Origin: SHVO01 sp041905795
GTDB taxonomy: Bacteria > Pseudomonadota > Alphaproteobacteria > Rhodospirillales > Rhodospirillaceae
NCBI GenBank assembly: GCA_041905795.1
Contig: JAYRKL010000003.1
Coordinates: 1 to 64,000, forward strand
DNA length: 64,000 bases
Direction of reading: 5' to 3'
The notes beneath the pieces are model-generated. The model was not told the DNA's origin, did no database searches, and worked only from the letters and a program-made list of their open reading frames with translations. This document shows, in pieces, positions 41,668 to 51,400 of this stretch. The position numbers and the translations under genes are program-made. Numbering within the stretch: the stretch's first letter is position 1; every line of letters starts with the position of its first letter.

Positions 41668-43992
41668 CTACTTCCCCGGGAACAGCGGCAGGGTTTCCTG
41701 CTTTTGCATCTGGGCGTCGATGACGGCGAGGGCGGCGAGGTTCACCAGGCCGCGGGCGGTGACGCTGGGGGTAGTAATATGCGCCGGCCGGTCGATGCCG
41801 ATCAGGATCGGGCCCACGTGCAGGCCGTGCGCCAATGAGCGCGACAGGGTGAAGGCGATATTGGCCGCCTCGAGGGTCGGCATGACGAGCAAATTCGCCG
41901 CGCCCTTGAGCCGCGAATTGGGGAAGATGCGCTGGCGCAAGTTTTCCTCCAACGCCACGTCGGCCTGCATTTCGCCTTCCACTTCCAGGTCAGGGCTCTC
42001 TTCCATCACCAGCTTGAGCGCCTTGCGCATCTTGCGCGAGGCCGCCGAGGGCCGCGCGCCGAAGTTGGAACTGGCGAGCAGCGCCACCTTCGGCTTGATC
42101 CCGAAATCGCCGACCTTGCGGGCGGCCAATCGCACCAGGTGCGCGATGTCTTCCGAGGTCGGATCCTCGGCGACGAAGGTGTCGCAAATGAACAACGGGC
42201 CGCTATCCAGGATCAACAGGCTGAGCGCCGCCGTCTTGTGCATGCCGGGCGCCAAACCGAGAATGTCGGTGATGTTGCGCAGGTGCCAATGATACTCGCC
42301 GAAGGTGCCGCAGATCATGGCGTCGGCATCGCCCTTGGCCACCATCAGGCTGGCGATCACGGTGGCATTGGTGCGCAGGATGGTGCGCGCGGTATCGGGC
42401 GTGACGCCCTTGCGCTCCATGAGGCCGTGGTAACTGCGCCAGTACTCGCCATAGCGCTCGTCCTCTTCCGGATTGATGACCCGGAAATGTTCGCCGGGCA
42501 CCAGGCTGATGCCGAGTTTCTTGGCGCGGTGAGCGATGACGGCCGGACGCCCGATCAGGATCGGCACCGCCAGGCCTTCGTCGAGAATGGCCTGCACCGC
42601 GAACAGCACGCGCTCGTCCTCGCCTTCGGCGAACACCACGCGCTTCGGATTGGCGCGGGCCTCGTCGAAGATCGGCTTCATGACGAAGGCCGAGCGGTAG
42701 ACGAACTGCTGCAGCTTTTCCTGGTAGACGGCGAGGTCGGCGATGGGGCGGGTCGCCACGCCGCTTTCCATGGCGGCCTTGGCGACGGCGGGCGCGATCT
42801 CGGACACCAACCGCGGATCGAACGGCTTGGGGATCAGGTAGTCGGGCCCGAACTGCAGGCGGTCGCCGCCGTAAGCCGCGGAAACGACATCCGAGGTGGC
42901 GCCGCGCGCGAGCTTGGCGATGGCCTCGACGCAGGCGGTCTTCATGGCGTCGTTGATGGTGGTGGCGCCCACGTCCATGGCGCCCCGGAAGATGTAGGGG
43001 AAGCACAGGACGTTGTTCACCTGGTTCGGGAAGTCGGACCGGCCGGTGGCGATGATGGCGTCCGGCGCCGCTTGGCGCGCCAAGGTCGGCGTGATCTCGG
43101 GCTCCGGATTGGCCAGCGCCAGAATGAACGGCGCCTTGGCCATCTTACGCACCATGTCGGGCGTCAGCACCCGCGGCGCCGACAAGCCTAAGAAAATATC
43201 CGCGCCCTCGATGGCCTCGGCCAGCGTGCGCGCCTTGGTGTCGACGGCGTACTCCGCCTTCTGGGCGGTCATGTCCTGGTTGCGGCCCTTGAACACCACG
43301 CCCACATGGTCGACGAGGATCACGTTGTCGCGCTTCAGGCCCAGGTCAAGCAGCTGGTTGAGACACGCAATACCCGCCGCGCCGCCGCCGGTGGACACCA
43401 GCTTCACCTTCTTGATGTCCTTCTTGAGCAGCAGGAGGCCGTTGGTGACCGCGGCCGCCACCACGATGGCGGTGCCGTGCTGGTCATCGTGGAACACCGG
43501 GATCTTCATGCGCTCGCGGAGTTTTCTCTCGACCGTGAAGCAGTCGGGCGCCTTGATGTCCTCGAGGTTGATGGCGCCGAAGGTCGGCTCCAGGGCGGCG
43601 ATGATATCCACCAGCTTGTCGGGATCGTTCTCGGCGATCTCGATGTCGAACACGTCGATATTGGCGAACTTCTTGAACAGGACGGCCTTGCCCTCCATCA
43701 CCGGCTTGGCCGCCAGCGGCCCGATCGGGCCCAGGCCCAGCACCGCGGTGCCGTTGGTGACGACGGCGACGAGATTGGCGCGCCCCGTGACCCGGTCCAC
43801 GGCGCCGGCGTCGGCGACAATCGCCTCACAGGCGGCGGCCACGCCCGGCGAATAGGCCAGCGCCAGGTCGCGCTGGTTGGCGAGCGGCTTCTTGGCGACC
43901 ACCGACAATTTTCCGGGGGTGGGAAACTCGTGGTACTGCAGCGCCGCTTCGGCGAGATCGGACTTGGGCGGGAGCGCGGCGGAATCGGGCAT
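41668..43992 (-). CDS. maeB: NADP-dependent malic enzyme, MaeB type with phosphotransacetylase-like domain
   Basis: 774 residues from ATG 43992 (GAGG upstream); a TTG at 44013 is also in frame. Malic domain: LALAYSPGVAAACEAI, GTAVLGLGPIG, VFHDDQHGTAIVVAAAV, and the NADP loop VSTGGGAAGIACL. From about residue 440 a phosphotransacetylase-like region follows (RVVFAEGEDERVLFAVQ, TNATVIASLMVAKGDADAMICG cut short here), as usual for large malic enzymes, where it is regulatory rather than catalytic. It decarboxylates malate to pyruvate, making NADPH. Confidence 0.96.
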   Translation of the reverse strand: MPDSAALPPKSDLAEAALQYHEFPTPGKLSVVAKKPLANQRDLALAYSPGVAAACEAIVADAGAVDRVTGRANLVAVVTNGTAVLGLGPIGPLAAKPVMEGKAVLFKKFANIDVFDIEIAENDPDKLVDIIAALEPTFGAINLEDIKAPDCFTVERKLRERMKIPVFHDDQHGTAIVVAAAVTNGLLLLKKDIKKVKLVSTGGGAAGIACLNQLLDLGLKRDNVILVDHVGVVFKGRNQDMTAQKAEYAVDTKARTLAEAIEGADIFLGLSAPRVLTPDMVRKMAKAPFILALANPEPEITPTLARQAAPDAIIATGRSDFPNQVNNVLCFPYIFRGAMDVGATTINDAMKTACVEAIAKLARGATSDVVSAAYGGDRLQFGPDYLIPKPFDPRLVSEIAPAVAKAAMESGVATRPIADLAVYQEKLQQFVYRSAFVMKPIFDEARANPKRVVFAEGEDERVLFAVQAILDEGLAVPILIGRPAVIAHRAKKLGISLVPGEHFRVINPEEDERYGEYWRSYHGLMERKGVTPDTARTILRTNATVIASLMVAKGDADAMICGTFGEYHWHLRNITDILGLAPGMHKTAALSLLILDSGPLFICDTFVAEDPTSEDIAHLVRLAARKVGDFGIKPKVALLASSNFGARPSAASRKMRKALKLVMEESPDLEVEGEMQADVALEENLRQRIFPNSRLKGAANLLVMPTLEAANIAFTLSRSLAHGLHVGPILIGIDRPAHITTPSVTARGLVNLAALAVIDAQMQKQETLPLFPGK

Positions 43993-44045
43993 TTCGTCCT
44001 CGAAAGACAGCAATTCTTAAAGACTATAGGGTGCGGCAGCAGGGT

Positions 44046-45125
44046 CTAGCTGTTTTTGAGTGCGTGCTTGGCCACCTTGGCCATGACGCTGGGCAATCCG
44101 GCGGCGCCGAGGCGCTCCACCGGCGCCCATTCCCCCGCAAGAGACGCCGCGGCCTTGGTGCTCAGTCGGGCCGCCAGCACTTTCAACTCCAGCCGGAAAT
44201 GCGTGAACACATGGACGACCGCGCCGTCCAGCTCCCGCCAGTCCGCAATCGCCGGCGCCGCCTTGTGGGCTTCCGCCAAATTCCAGGCTTTCGTCCGCCA
44301 GTCGGTGGAGGGAATCTCCATCATGCCGCCGAGCAGGCCCTTCGCCGGCCGGCGCCGCAGAAACACCGATCCGTCTTTGCGTTCGATCCAGAACGCGACG
44401 CCGTATTTCTGCGGGCGTGCCGCCTTGGGCGCCTTGCGCGGCAAGGTCTCCGCGATGCCGGCGATGCGGCCGCGGCAGTTCTCCGCCCAGGGACACAGCA
44501 TGCACTTGGGCGAGGTCGGCGTGCAGATGGTGGCGCCCAGATCCATCACCGCCTGGGCGTAATCGCCGGACCGCTTTTCCGGCGTCAGCGCCGCCGCCAG
44601 GTCCCTCAATCGCGGTTTGCAAGCAGGCAGCGGCTCGGTGAGCGCGAACAGCCGCGCCATCACCCGCTCGACATTGCCGTCCACCACCGTGGCTTTCCGG
44701 CCGAAGGCGATGGCCGCGATCGCCGCCGCGGTGTAGGGACCGACGCCCGGCAGTTCCAGCAGTTCGGCCTCGGTGCCGGGGAATGCGCCGTTGCGCGCCA
44801 CCACACCCGCGCATTTATGCAGATTGCGCGCCCGGGCGTAGTAGCCGAGGCCCGCCCAGGCCGCCATGACATCGGCGTTGGACGCGCCCGCCAGCACCGC
44901 CACCGTCGGCCAGCGCTCCAGGAACGCCTCGAAATAGGGTTTCACCGCCGCGACCGTGGTTTGTTGCAGCATGATCTCCGACAGCCACACGGCGTAGGGA
45001 TCGGCTTTTTTCCCCGGCAGCGCGCGCCACGGCATGACCCGGCGATGACGGTCGTACCAAGCCAGCAGCCGGGCAGGGTCCGGAGCCGCGATCGCGGAAA
45101 TTTCAGATTTTCGGGCGCGAGGCAT
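44046..45125 (-). CDS. mutY: A/G-specific adenine glycosylase MutY
   Basis: 359 residues from ATG 45125; a TTG further up would leave almost no room before the divergent dciA. The helix-hairpin-helix LPGVGPYTAAAI, the catalytic Asp in VVDGNVERV, and the 4Fe-4S pattern C-x6-C-x2-C-x5-C (CTPTSPKCMLCPWAENC) are intact, and a NUDIX-like C-terminal domain recognises 8-oxoG. It removes A mispaired with 8-oxoG. Confidence 0.96.
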   Translation of the reverse strand: MPRARKSEISAIAAPDPARLLAWYDRHRRVMPWRALPGKKADPYAVWLSEIMLQQTTVAAVKPYFEAFLERWPTVAVLAGASNADVMAAWAGLGYYARARNLHKCAGVVARNGAFPGTEAELLELPGVGPYTAAAIAAIAFGRKATVVDGNVERVMARLFALTEPLPACKPRLRDLAAALTPEKRSGDYAQAVMDLGATICTPTSPKCMLCPWAENCRGRIAGIAETLPRKAPKAARPQKYGVAFWIERKDGSVFLRRRPAKGLLGGMMEIPSTDWRTKAWNLAEAHKAAPAIADWRELDGAVVHVFTHFRLELKVLAARLSTKAAASLAGEWAPVERLGAAGLPSVMAKVAKHALKNS

Positions 45126-45175
45126 GAGCCGCAGACCGTGTAGGATATGGGCCGCTTTGTTCAAGGATTTGTTTT

Positions 45176-45715
45176 GTGGCGAGCCCCGACCCCCAGGAAA
45201 CCACGCGCCGCGCCAAGGGCCTGCTGACCATCGCGCGCCTGACCGGCCGCCTGGCGCGCACGGCGCTGGGCAAGCGCGGCTTCAACGACGCCGCCATCAT
45301 CGCCCGCTGGCCGGAGATCGTGGGCGCGGATCTCGCCACCTTCGCCTGCCCCCTGCAGATCAAGTATCCCCGCGGCCGCAATGACGCCGCGACCTTGGTG
45401 CTGCGGGTATCCTCCAGCGCCGCCGCCGCCATGTTGCAGCTGAAGACCCCGCAGATCGTCGCCCGGGTGAACGGGTTCTTCGGCTACGCCGCCGTCTCCC
45501 GGCTGGAGGCCAGCCACGGGCCCCTGCCGCAGCGCCCGCCCAAGGCCAAACCCACCCCCGATCCGGCGCCGGACGCCGTTGTCGAGGCCGCCACCGCCAA
45601 CGTGGCGTCCGAGGACTTGCGCAACGCCTTGCGAAAACTGGGATCCCGCCTGCAACATCGGCGCGCGGACAGCGTTGTAGGGCCAGCCGACCGCCGCATT
45701 CCGGGGAAGGACTGA
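45176..45715 (+). CDS. dciA: DUF721 / DciA-family protein
   Basis: 179 residues from GTG 45176, with AAGGA upstream. The N-terminal two-thirds match DUF721 (FNDAAIIARWPEIVGADLATFACPLQIKY and LVLRVSSSAAAAMLQLKTPQIVARVNGFFGY). DciA proteins are the helicase loaders of bacteria lacking DnaC. A disordered Pro-rich linker and a basic C-terminus follow. It is divergent from mutY and followed after 6 bases by the MipA-like gene. Confidence 0.85.
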   Translation: MASPDPQETTRRAKGLLTIARLTGRLARTALGKRGFNDAAIIARWPEIVGADLATFACPLQIKYPRGRNDAATLVLRVSSSAAAAMLQLKTPQIVARVNGFFGYAAVSRLEASHGPLPQRPPKAKPTPDPAPDAVVEAATANVASEDLRNALRKLGSRLQHRRADSVVGPADRRIPGKD

Positions 45716-45721
45716 CGCGCC

Positions 45722-46600
45722 ATGATCTTCAAAGCCGTGTCCGCCAGAAACGCCGTCCTCGCCGGCCTTTTCGCCGCGCTGTTCCCGGGTTTCGCCGCCG
45801 CCCAGGACTTCGAGCGCATCACCACCAGCCTGACCGACACCTTGCAGACCGCCATCGACCTGCTCCCGCCCGGCGTCAACGACGTACGCCTGGGCCTGGG
45901 CCCCGGCGTCTATCCGGACTTCGAAGGCAGCCGCCATTCCAGCGTCCATGCCGTGCCGGTGGTGTCGCTGCGCTACCGCGACCTGATCGAGGTCACCAAC
46001 AACGAAATCAAGGTCACCGCCTTCAACAAATTATTTGCCCCGGCGGTGAACAGCGACAAGCCCGGCGGCTCCTTGCGCGTCGGCCCGCTCATCAGCATCA
46101 ACTTCGGCCGCGGTGAAGGCGACAGCCCCGACCTCAAGGGCATGGGCGACATCGGCACCAGTTTCGAGTTGGGCGCTTTCGTCTCCTACCTGCTGCCCAA
46201 CGACCGGGTCCGCGTGCGCCTGCGCCAGGACGTGGCCGGCGGCCATAAGGGCGCGCAGATACAGCTGGATTACACCCACACCTTCATCCGCGGCCAGCGC
46301 ATGTCCTTGAGCGGCACCCTGGAATTGGAAGGCGCCAGCGCGGCCTATATGAAGTCGTTCTTCGGCGTGAACCCGCTGCAGGCCGCGCGGTCCGGCCTGC
46401 CCGCCTACCACGCCGCCACCGGCTTCAAGGACGTCAACGCCGGCATGAACGGCAGCTATGTCATCAACGACACCTGGACCCTGTTCGCCACGGTGAATTA
46501 CGAGCGCCTGGTGGGCAGCGCCGCCAACAGCCCCCTGATCCGCCTGCGCGGCGACCGCAACAACGTCACCGCCAGCAGCTTCATCGTGTATGGGTTCTAA
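45722..46600 (+). CDS. MipA/OmpV-family outer-membrane protein
   Basis: 292 residues. A signal peptide (AVLAGLFAALFPGFAAAQ) is followed by a barrel with typical MipA/OmpV segments (LGLGPGVYPDFEGSRHSSV, GTSFELGAFVSYLLPNDRVRVRLRQDVAGGHKG) and a C-terminal Phe in FIVYGF. E. coli MipA scaffolds murein synthesis; most relatives are of unknown role. It sits between dciA and the dsbA pair, an insertion into an otherwise common mutY/dciA/dsbA/smc order. Confidence 0.85.
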   Translation: MIFKAVSARNAVLAGLFAALFPGFAAAQDFERITTSLTDTLQTAIDLLPPGVNDVRLGLGPGVYPDFEGSRHSSVHAVPVVSLRYRDLIEVTNNEIKVTAFNKLFAPAVNSDKPGGSLRVGPLISINFGRGEGDSPDLKGMGDIGTSFELGAFVSYLLPNDRVRVRLRQDVAGGHKGAQIQLDYTHTFIRGQRMSLSGTLELEGASAAYMKSFFGVNPLQAARSGLPAYHAATGFKDVNAGMNGSYVINDTWTLFATVNYERLVGSAANSPLIRLRGDRNNVTASSFIVYGF

Positions 46601-46612
46601 ATCCTCCTTGTT

Positions 46613-46718
46613 TGTCATCCTTGCGGCGAAGCCGCGAGGATCCAGGGGTTTTTCGTTTATGGTTTAAACCAAATACCGGAAACCTCTGGATTCTCGGCGC
46701 TTCGCGCCAAGAATGACA
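46613..46718. repeat. Palindromic intergenic repeat, family A, copy 3
   Basis: 106 bp, TGTCATCCTTGCGG to AAGAATGACA, centre GGTTTAAACC. It starts 12 bases after the MipA stop and may end that transcript. Confidence 0.88.
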
Positions 46719-46821
46719 AGAAAGGGTGGGCACGCAGATACCCCAAAATGACAGCCAAGTGATTTACCCGGCTGGCGTTTCCTGCTCTAAACTCCGGCCA
46801 TACGAGCTGGAGGAAGCACCC

Positions 46822-47436
46822 ATGAAGACCCTTGGTAAAGTCCTGGCCCTGGTAGCCGGCCTCGCGATTGGCGCCACCGCACATGCGGCCGACGCGCCGG
46901 CGCCCGCGGGCAAGAAGCAGCCCACCTATTATGAATTCGTGCTCGGCAATCCCAACGCCAAGGTCACGGTGGTGGAATACGCCTCGGTCACCTGCCCGCA
47001 TTGCGCCAAGTTCTTTGTCGAGTCCTTCCCCAAGATCAAGCAGGACTACATCGACACCGGCAAGATCAAATATGTCTACCGCGATCTGCCGACGCCGCCG
47101 CGCGAACTGTCCTTCGCCGCGTCGCAGCTGGCGCGCTGCGTGCCCAACAACAAGGGCATGAACATGATCGAGATGCTGTTCAAGAACCAGGAAGCCTGGA
47201 TGAGCGCGCCCGACACCACCCTGCGCGGCTACGCCATGCTGTCGGGCATGAGCAGCGCCGACTTCGACGCCTGCATGAAGAACGAAGCGATCTATAAGGA
47301 ACTGAACCAGGCCGTCGACCGCGCCTCGAATGTCTACAAAGTCGAGTCGACGCCGACCTTCTTCGTCGGCGAGACCAAGGTCGCCGGCGAACAATACGAA
47401 CCGCTCAAAAAAGCCATCGACAAGGCGCTGCAGTAA
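46822..47436 (+). CDS. DsbA-family thiol-disulfide protein (first of a pair)
   Basis: 204 residues from ATG 46822 (GGAGGAA upstream). Signal peptide ends at AHA-ADAP; active site CPHC in VEYASVTCPHCAKF; cis-Pro in STPTFFVG. It acts in the periplasm, oxidising or isomerising Cys pairs. A second similar gene lies 205 bases downstream. Confidence 0.94.
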   Translation: MKTLGKVLALVAGLAIGATAHAADAPAPAGKKQPTYYEFVLGNPNAKVTVVEYASVTCPHCAKFFVESFPKIKQDYIDTGKIKYVYRDLPTPPRELSFAASQLARCVPNNKGMNMIEMLFKNQEAWMSAPDTTLRGYAMLSGMSSADFDACMKNEAIYKELNQAVDRASNVYKVESTPTFFVGETKVAGEQYEPLKKAIDKALQ

Positions 47437-47478
47437 CCCGCGCGCCGCGCCTAAAATACCAGGCGATAGAACACCTTA

Positions 47479-47501
47479 GCGGCGGGCTCCCAGCCCGCCG
47501 C
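47479..47501. repeat. Perfect inverted repeat between the two dsbA-like genes
   Basis: GCGGCGGGCT and AGCCCGCCGC around CCC. No T run follows on +, so it is not a canonical terminator; mRNA stabilisation or attenuation is possible. Confidence 0.6.
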
Positions 47502-47640
47502 AAAACTATCCCCAGGATTCACACCCCCGCCTTACAAAATCCGCAACACGGCTTGAGACTCTCTCCGGGCCGGTGGTCTAGTATCCGCCACATCTGGTGG
47601 GGGGCCACCCGTAGAGGCCCGATATGTTGTGGGAGGCGAG

Positions 47641-48267
47641 ATGATCAGCCGTCGCGAAATCGTGGGCATTGCCATGAGCTTAGCCGGTCTGGTGGCCGGT
47701 TCGGCGCTGGCCGCCGACGCCCCGAAGCAGTCCACCCCAGCCGGTCCGATCTACAAGGAATTCGTCCTCGGGAACCCCAACGCCAAGGTGGTGGTGGTGG
47801 AGTACGCCTCGCTCACCTGCCCGCACTGCGCCCACTTCGCGCAGGACGATTTCCCGAAGCTCAAGAAAGAGTACATCGACACCAAGAAGATCAAATTCGT
47901 CTACCGCGACTTCCCGCTCGACAACCTGGCGCTGGGCGCCGCCCTGCTGGCGCGCTGCGCGCCCGAGGGCAAGGGCTTCGGCATGGTCGAGAAGATGTTC
48001 AACGAACAGACCAAGTGGATCCAGGCCGAGAAGCCCATCGAGCCCCTGACCGCCTATGCCAAGGAAACCGGCATGAGCGACAAGGACGTCGACGCCTGCC
48101 TGCAGAACAAGGCCATCGTCGACGCCATCCGCGACGTTTATTCCACCGCCGCCAGCCTCTACAAAGTCGACGCCACGCCGACCTTCCTGGTGGGCGACGA
48201 GCGCGTCGGCGGCGCCGACTACGCCAAGCTGAAAACCATGATCGATACGGCCCTGGCGGCGAAATAG
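47641..48267 (+). CDS. DsbA-family thiol-disulfide protein (second of a pair)
   Basis: 208 residues from ATG 47641, directly after GGGAGGCGAG. Signal peptide with ISRREIVGIAMS start (also RR, so Sec or Tat) ending ALA-ADAP; CPHC in VEYASLTCPHCAHF; cis-Pro in ATPTFLVG. It is alike to the upstream paralogue over its length (EFVLGNPNAKV shared), a clear tandem duplication, but with divergent leader. smc follows after 150 bases. Confidence 0.94.
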   Translation: MISRREIVGIAMSLAGLVAGSALAADAPKQSTPAGPIYKEFVLGNPNAKVVVVEYASLTCPHCAHFAQDDFPKLKKEYIDTKKIKFVYRDFPLDNLALGAALLARCAPEGKGFGMVEKMFNEQTKWIQAEKPIEPLTAYAKETGMSDKDVDACLQNKAIVDAIRDVYSTAASLYKVDATPTFLVGDERVGGADYAKLKTMIDTALAAK

Positions 48268-48417
48268 CCGGGATCGCTGTCTTTGATGTGGGGCAATCCC
48301 GGTGGGGTTCCCCGGGGGAGAGAAAAGGCCCGCGCCCGCCTGCTTCTGGTCGCGTTCACCATCCTGTTTGAACCGTCCGCGTTCCATCGCGCGGCGGACT
48401 GTTAGCGGAGAGTCACG

Positions 48418-51400
48418 TTGGTCTCGTTCACCAAACTGCGTCTGACCGGCTTCAAGTCCTTCGTGGACGCCACCGAGCTTCTGATCGAGCCGGGTTTGAC
48501 GGGCATCGTCGGCCCCAACGGCTGCGGCAAGTCCAACCTGGTGGAAGCCCTCAAGTGGGTTATGGGTGAGACGTCGGCCAAGCAGATGCGCGGCGGCGAC
48601 ATGGATGAAGTCATCTTCGGCGGCACCCGCGACCGGCCCGCCCGCAACATCGCCGAAGTGGGCGTGTTGCTGGACAACGCCCAACGCAACGTCTCCGCCC
48701 AGTTCAACGAAGCCGAGGAACTGGAGATCACCCGGCGCATCGAACGCGACAAGGGCTCGCTGTACCGCGTCAACGGCCGCGACGTGCGCGCCAAGGACGT
48801 GCAGCTGCTGTTCGCCGACGCCGCCACCGGCGCCCGCTCCACCGCCATCGTCGGCCAGGGCCGCATCAGCGCCATCCTCAATTCCAAGCCGGCCCAGCGC
48901 CGCCACCTTTTGGAAGAGGCGGCTGGTATTACGGGTCTGCATTCGCGCCGGCATGAAGCCGAGTTGCGCCTCCAGGCCGCGGAAACCAACCTCAATCGTT
49001 TGAATGACGTGATCCAGGCCCTGGAAGGCCAGTTGGAAGCCCTGAAGAAACAGGCGCGCCAGGCGGTCCGTTACCGCACCATCAGCGACAGCATCCGCGC
49101 CGCCGAGGCTTTGGTGCTGCTCATCAAGCGCAATGAAGCCCGCGCCCAGTTGGAAGCCGCCAAGGCGGCGCTGGCCGAAACCGAAGTGCTGGTAGCGACG
49201 CGGACCGGGGAAGCCGCCCACGCCGCCACCCAGCAGGCGGAAGCCGCCGCCGACATGCCGGCCCTGCGCAAGGCCGAAGTCGAAGCCGCCGCCCGCGTGC
49301 AGCACCTGACCATGGCGCGCGAGAAGCTGGACGAAGAACTGGCGCGCATCGCCCGCGCCCGCGAGGCCGCCGAAATGCGCCTCGCCCAGATCCAGGACGA
49401 TATCGCGCGCGAAAGCGGCCGCCTGGAAGACGCCACCGCCGCCCTGGAAAAGATCGCCGAGGAAAAGGCCGAACTGGAAGCCGCCACCGCCGCCGAAGCC
49501 GCCGAGCGCGAGACCTCCCGCGAGGCTTTGATGGCCGCCGCCCAGGCCGTGGAAGCGGTGGAAGAAGAACTGGTCTACCTGCAGAAAACCTTGGCCGAAT
49601 CCGACGCCGCCCGCGCCGCCGCCCGCCAGCAGCTCAATGAGTCGGACATGCGCCGCCAGCGCGCCGACCGCCGCCTGCAGGAAGTGTTGCAGCAGATCGA
49701 GATCGCCAAACAAAGCGCATTGGCCCCGGAAGTGGTGGCCGGCGCCGAGGAGCGCGCCACCGCCGCCGAAGACGCCATGAACGCCGCCCGCGCCGCCTGG
49801 GAAGAGGCCGAAGCCGCCCGTCAGTCGGCGCAGCAGGCCTACGAGACCGCGCGCGATGTCGCCCAGACCCGCGCCGCCGAACACACCAAGCTCCAGGCCG
49901 AAGCCGTGGCCCTGGAAGAACTGCTGGCCGAGCCGAAGACCCAAGGCCAGTGGAGCCCGATCATCGACAGCGTCACCGTCGAGCCCGGGTTTGAGGCCGC
50001 GCTCGGCGCTGCTTTGGGCGACGACCTCTCCGCCGCCGGCGACGACGTGTCGCCGGTGCGCTGGGCCGAACTGCCGCCGTTCGCCGAATATCATCCCCTG
50101 CCCGGCAACGCCCGCGCGCTGTCGGATGTGGTGCGCGCGCCCGGCCGCCTCGCCCGCCGTCTTTCTCAAGTCGGTGTGGTCGGCTCCACCGAGGAAGCGC
50201 TCGCCCTGCAAGGCGATCTGAAACCCGGCCAGCGCCTGGTCACCACCACCGGCGACCTGTGGCGCTGGGACGGCTTCATCGCCGCCTCCGGCACGCCCAC
50301 CGCCGCCGCCGTGCGCCTGCGCCAGCGCAACCGTTTGAAGGAACTCCGCGTCAGCCTGGAAGACTCCAGCAACATCCTGGGCGAAGCCGAAGCCGTGGTC
50401 GATCGGGCAAAGGCCGCCATCTCGTCCGCGCAAGCCGCCGAACAGTCGGCCCGCGCCGCCACCCGCGACGCCGAAACCGAACGCAATCGTTCGAGGGATT
50501 CTCTCGGCGAACTCCGCCAGAAGGTCGCCGCCCTCCAGAACCGCATCCAGGGCCTGGAAGACAGCCGCGCCCAGTTGCAGGCGGAAGTCGACGAAGCCGC
50601 CGCCCAGATCGAAGCCACCCGGGAGCGCCTGGCCGAACTGGGCGACGGCGCCGAGATGCGCGCGCAAGCGGAGTCCAAACACGCCGGCCTCGGCGCCCTG
50701 CGCCAGAGCCTGATGGACGCCCGCGCCGTTTACGACAGCCTGGCCCGCCAGGCCGAGGACCGCGCCCGCCGCATCGCCGCACTCACCAACGACGAACGCA
50801 GCTGGACCAGCCGCCGCGACGAAGCGCTGCGCCAGGACGAAGCCTTGAAACAGCGCCTCAGCGCCGTTGAATCTGAAATCGCCGAACTGGCGAGCCGCCC
50901 GGCCGAGATCGAAGACAGCCGCGCCGCGCTGATGGACCAGTTGGAAATCGCCGAAGCCGGCCGCCGCGAAGCCGCCGACGCCCTGGCCGTGGGCGAAGCC
51001 CGCCTCTCCGGCGCCGACAAGGCCTTGCGCGAGGCCGACGCCGCGCTCTCGGAAGTGCGTGAGGAGCGTGTACGCCGGGAATCCGCCGTGGTGCAGATCA
51101 ACCAGAGCCTGGACATCGTCGACGGCAATATCCGCGAGCGCATCCAGTGCGAGCCGGACGAGGTGCAGAAGCACACCAAGTTCGAGGACGGCGAGGAAAT
51201 GCCGCCCTTGGAGAAGGCCGAGAAGAGCCTGCAGCGCCTGGTGTCCGAACGCGACAACCTCGGCGCCATCAACCTGCTGGCCGAGCAGGAAAGCATCGAG
51301 ATGGGCGAGCGCATCACCAGCCTGACGGCTGAGCGCGACGACCTGATCGGCGCCATCGCCCGCCTGCGGGAAGGCATCTCCAAGCTCAACAAGGAAGGCC

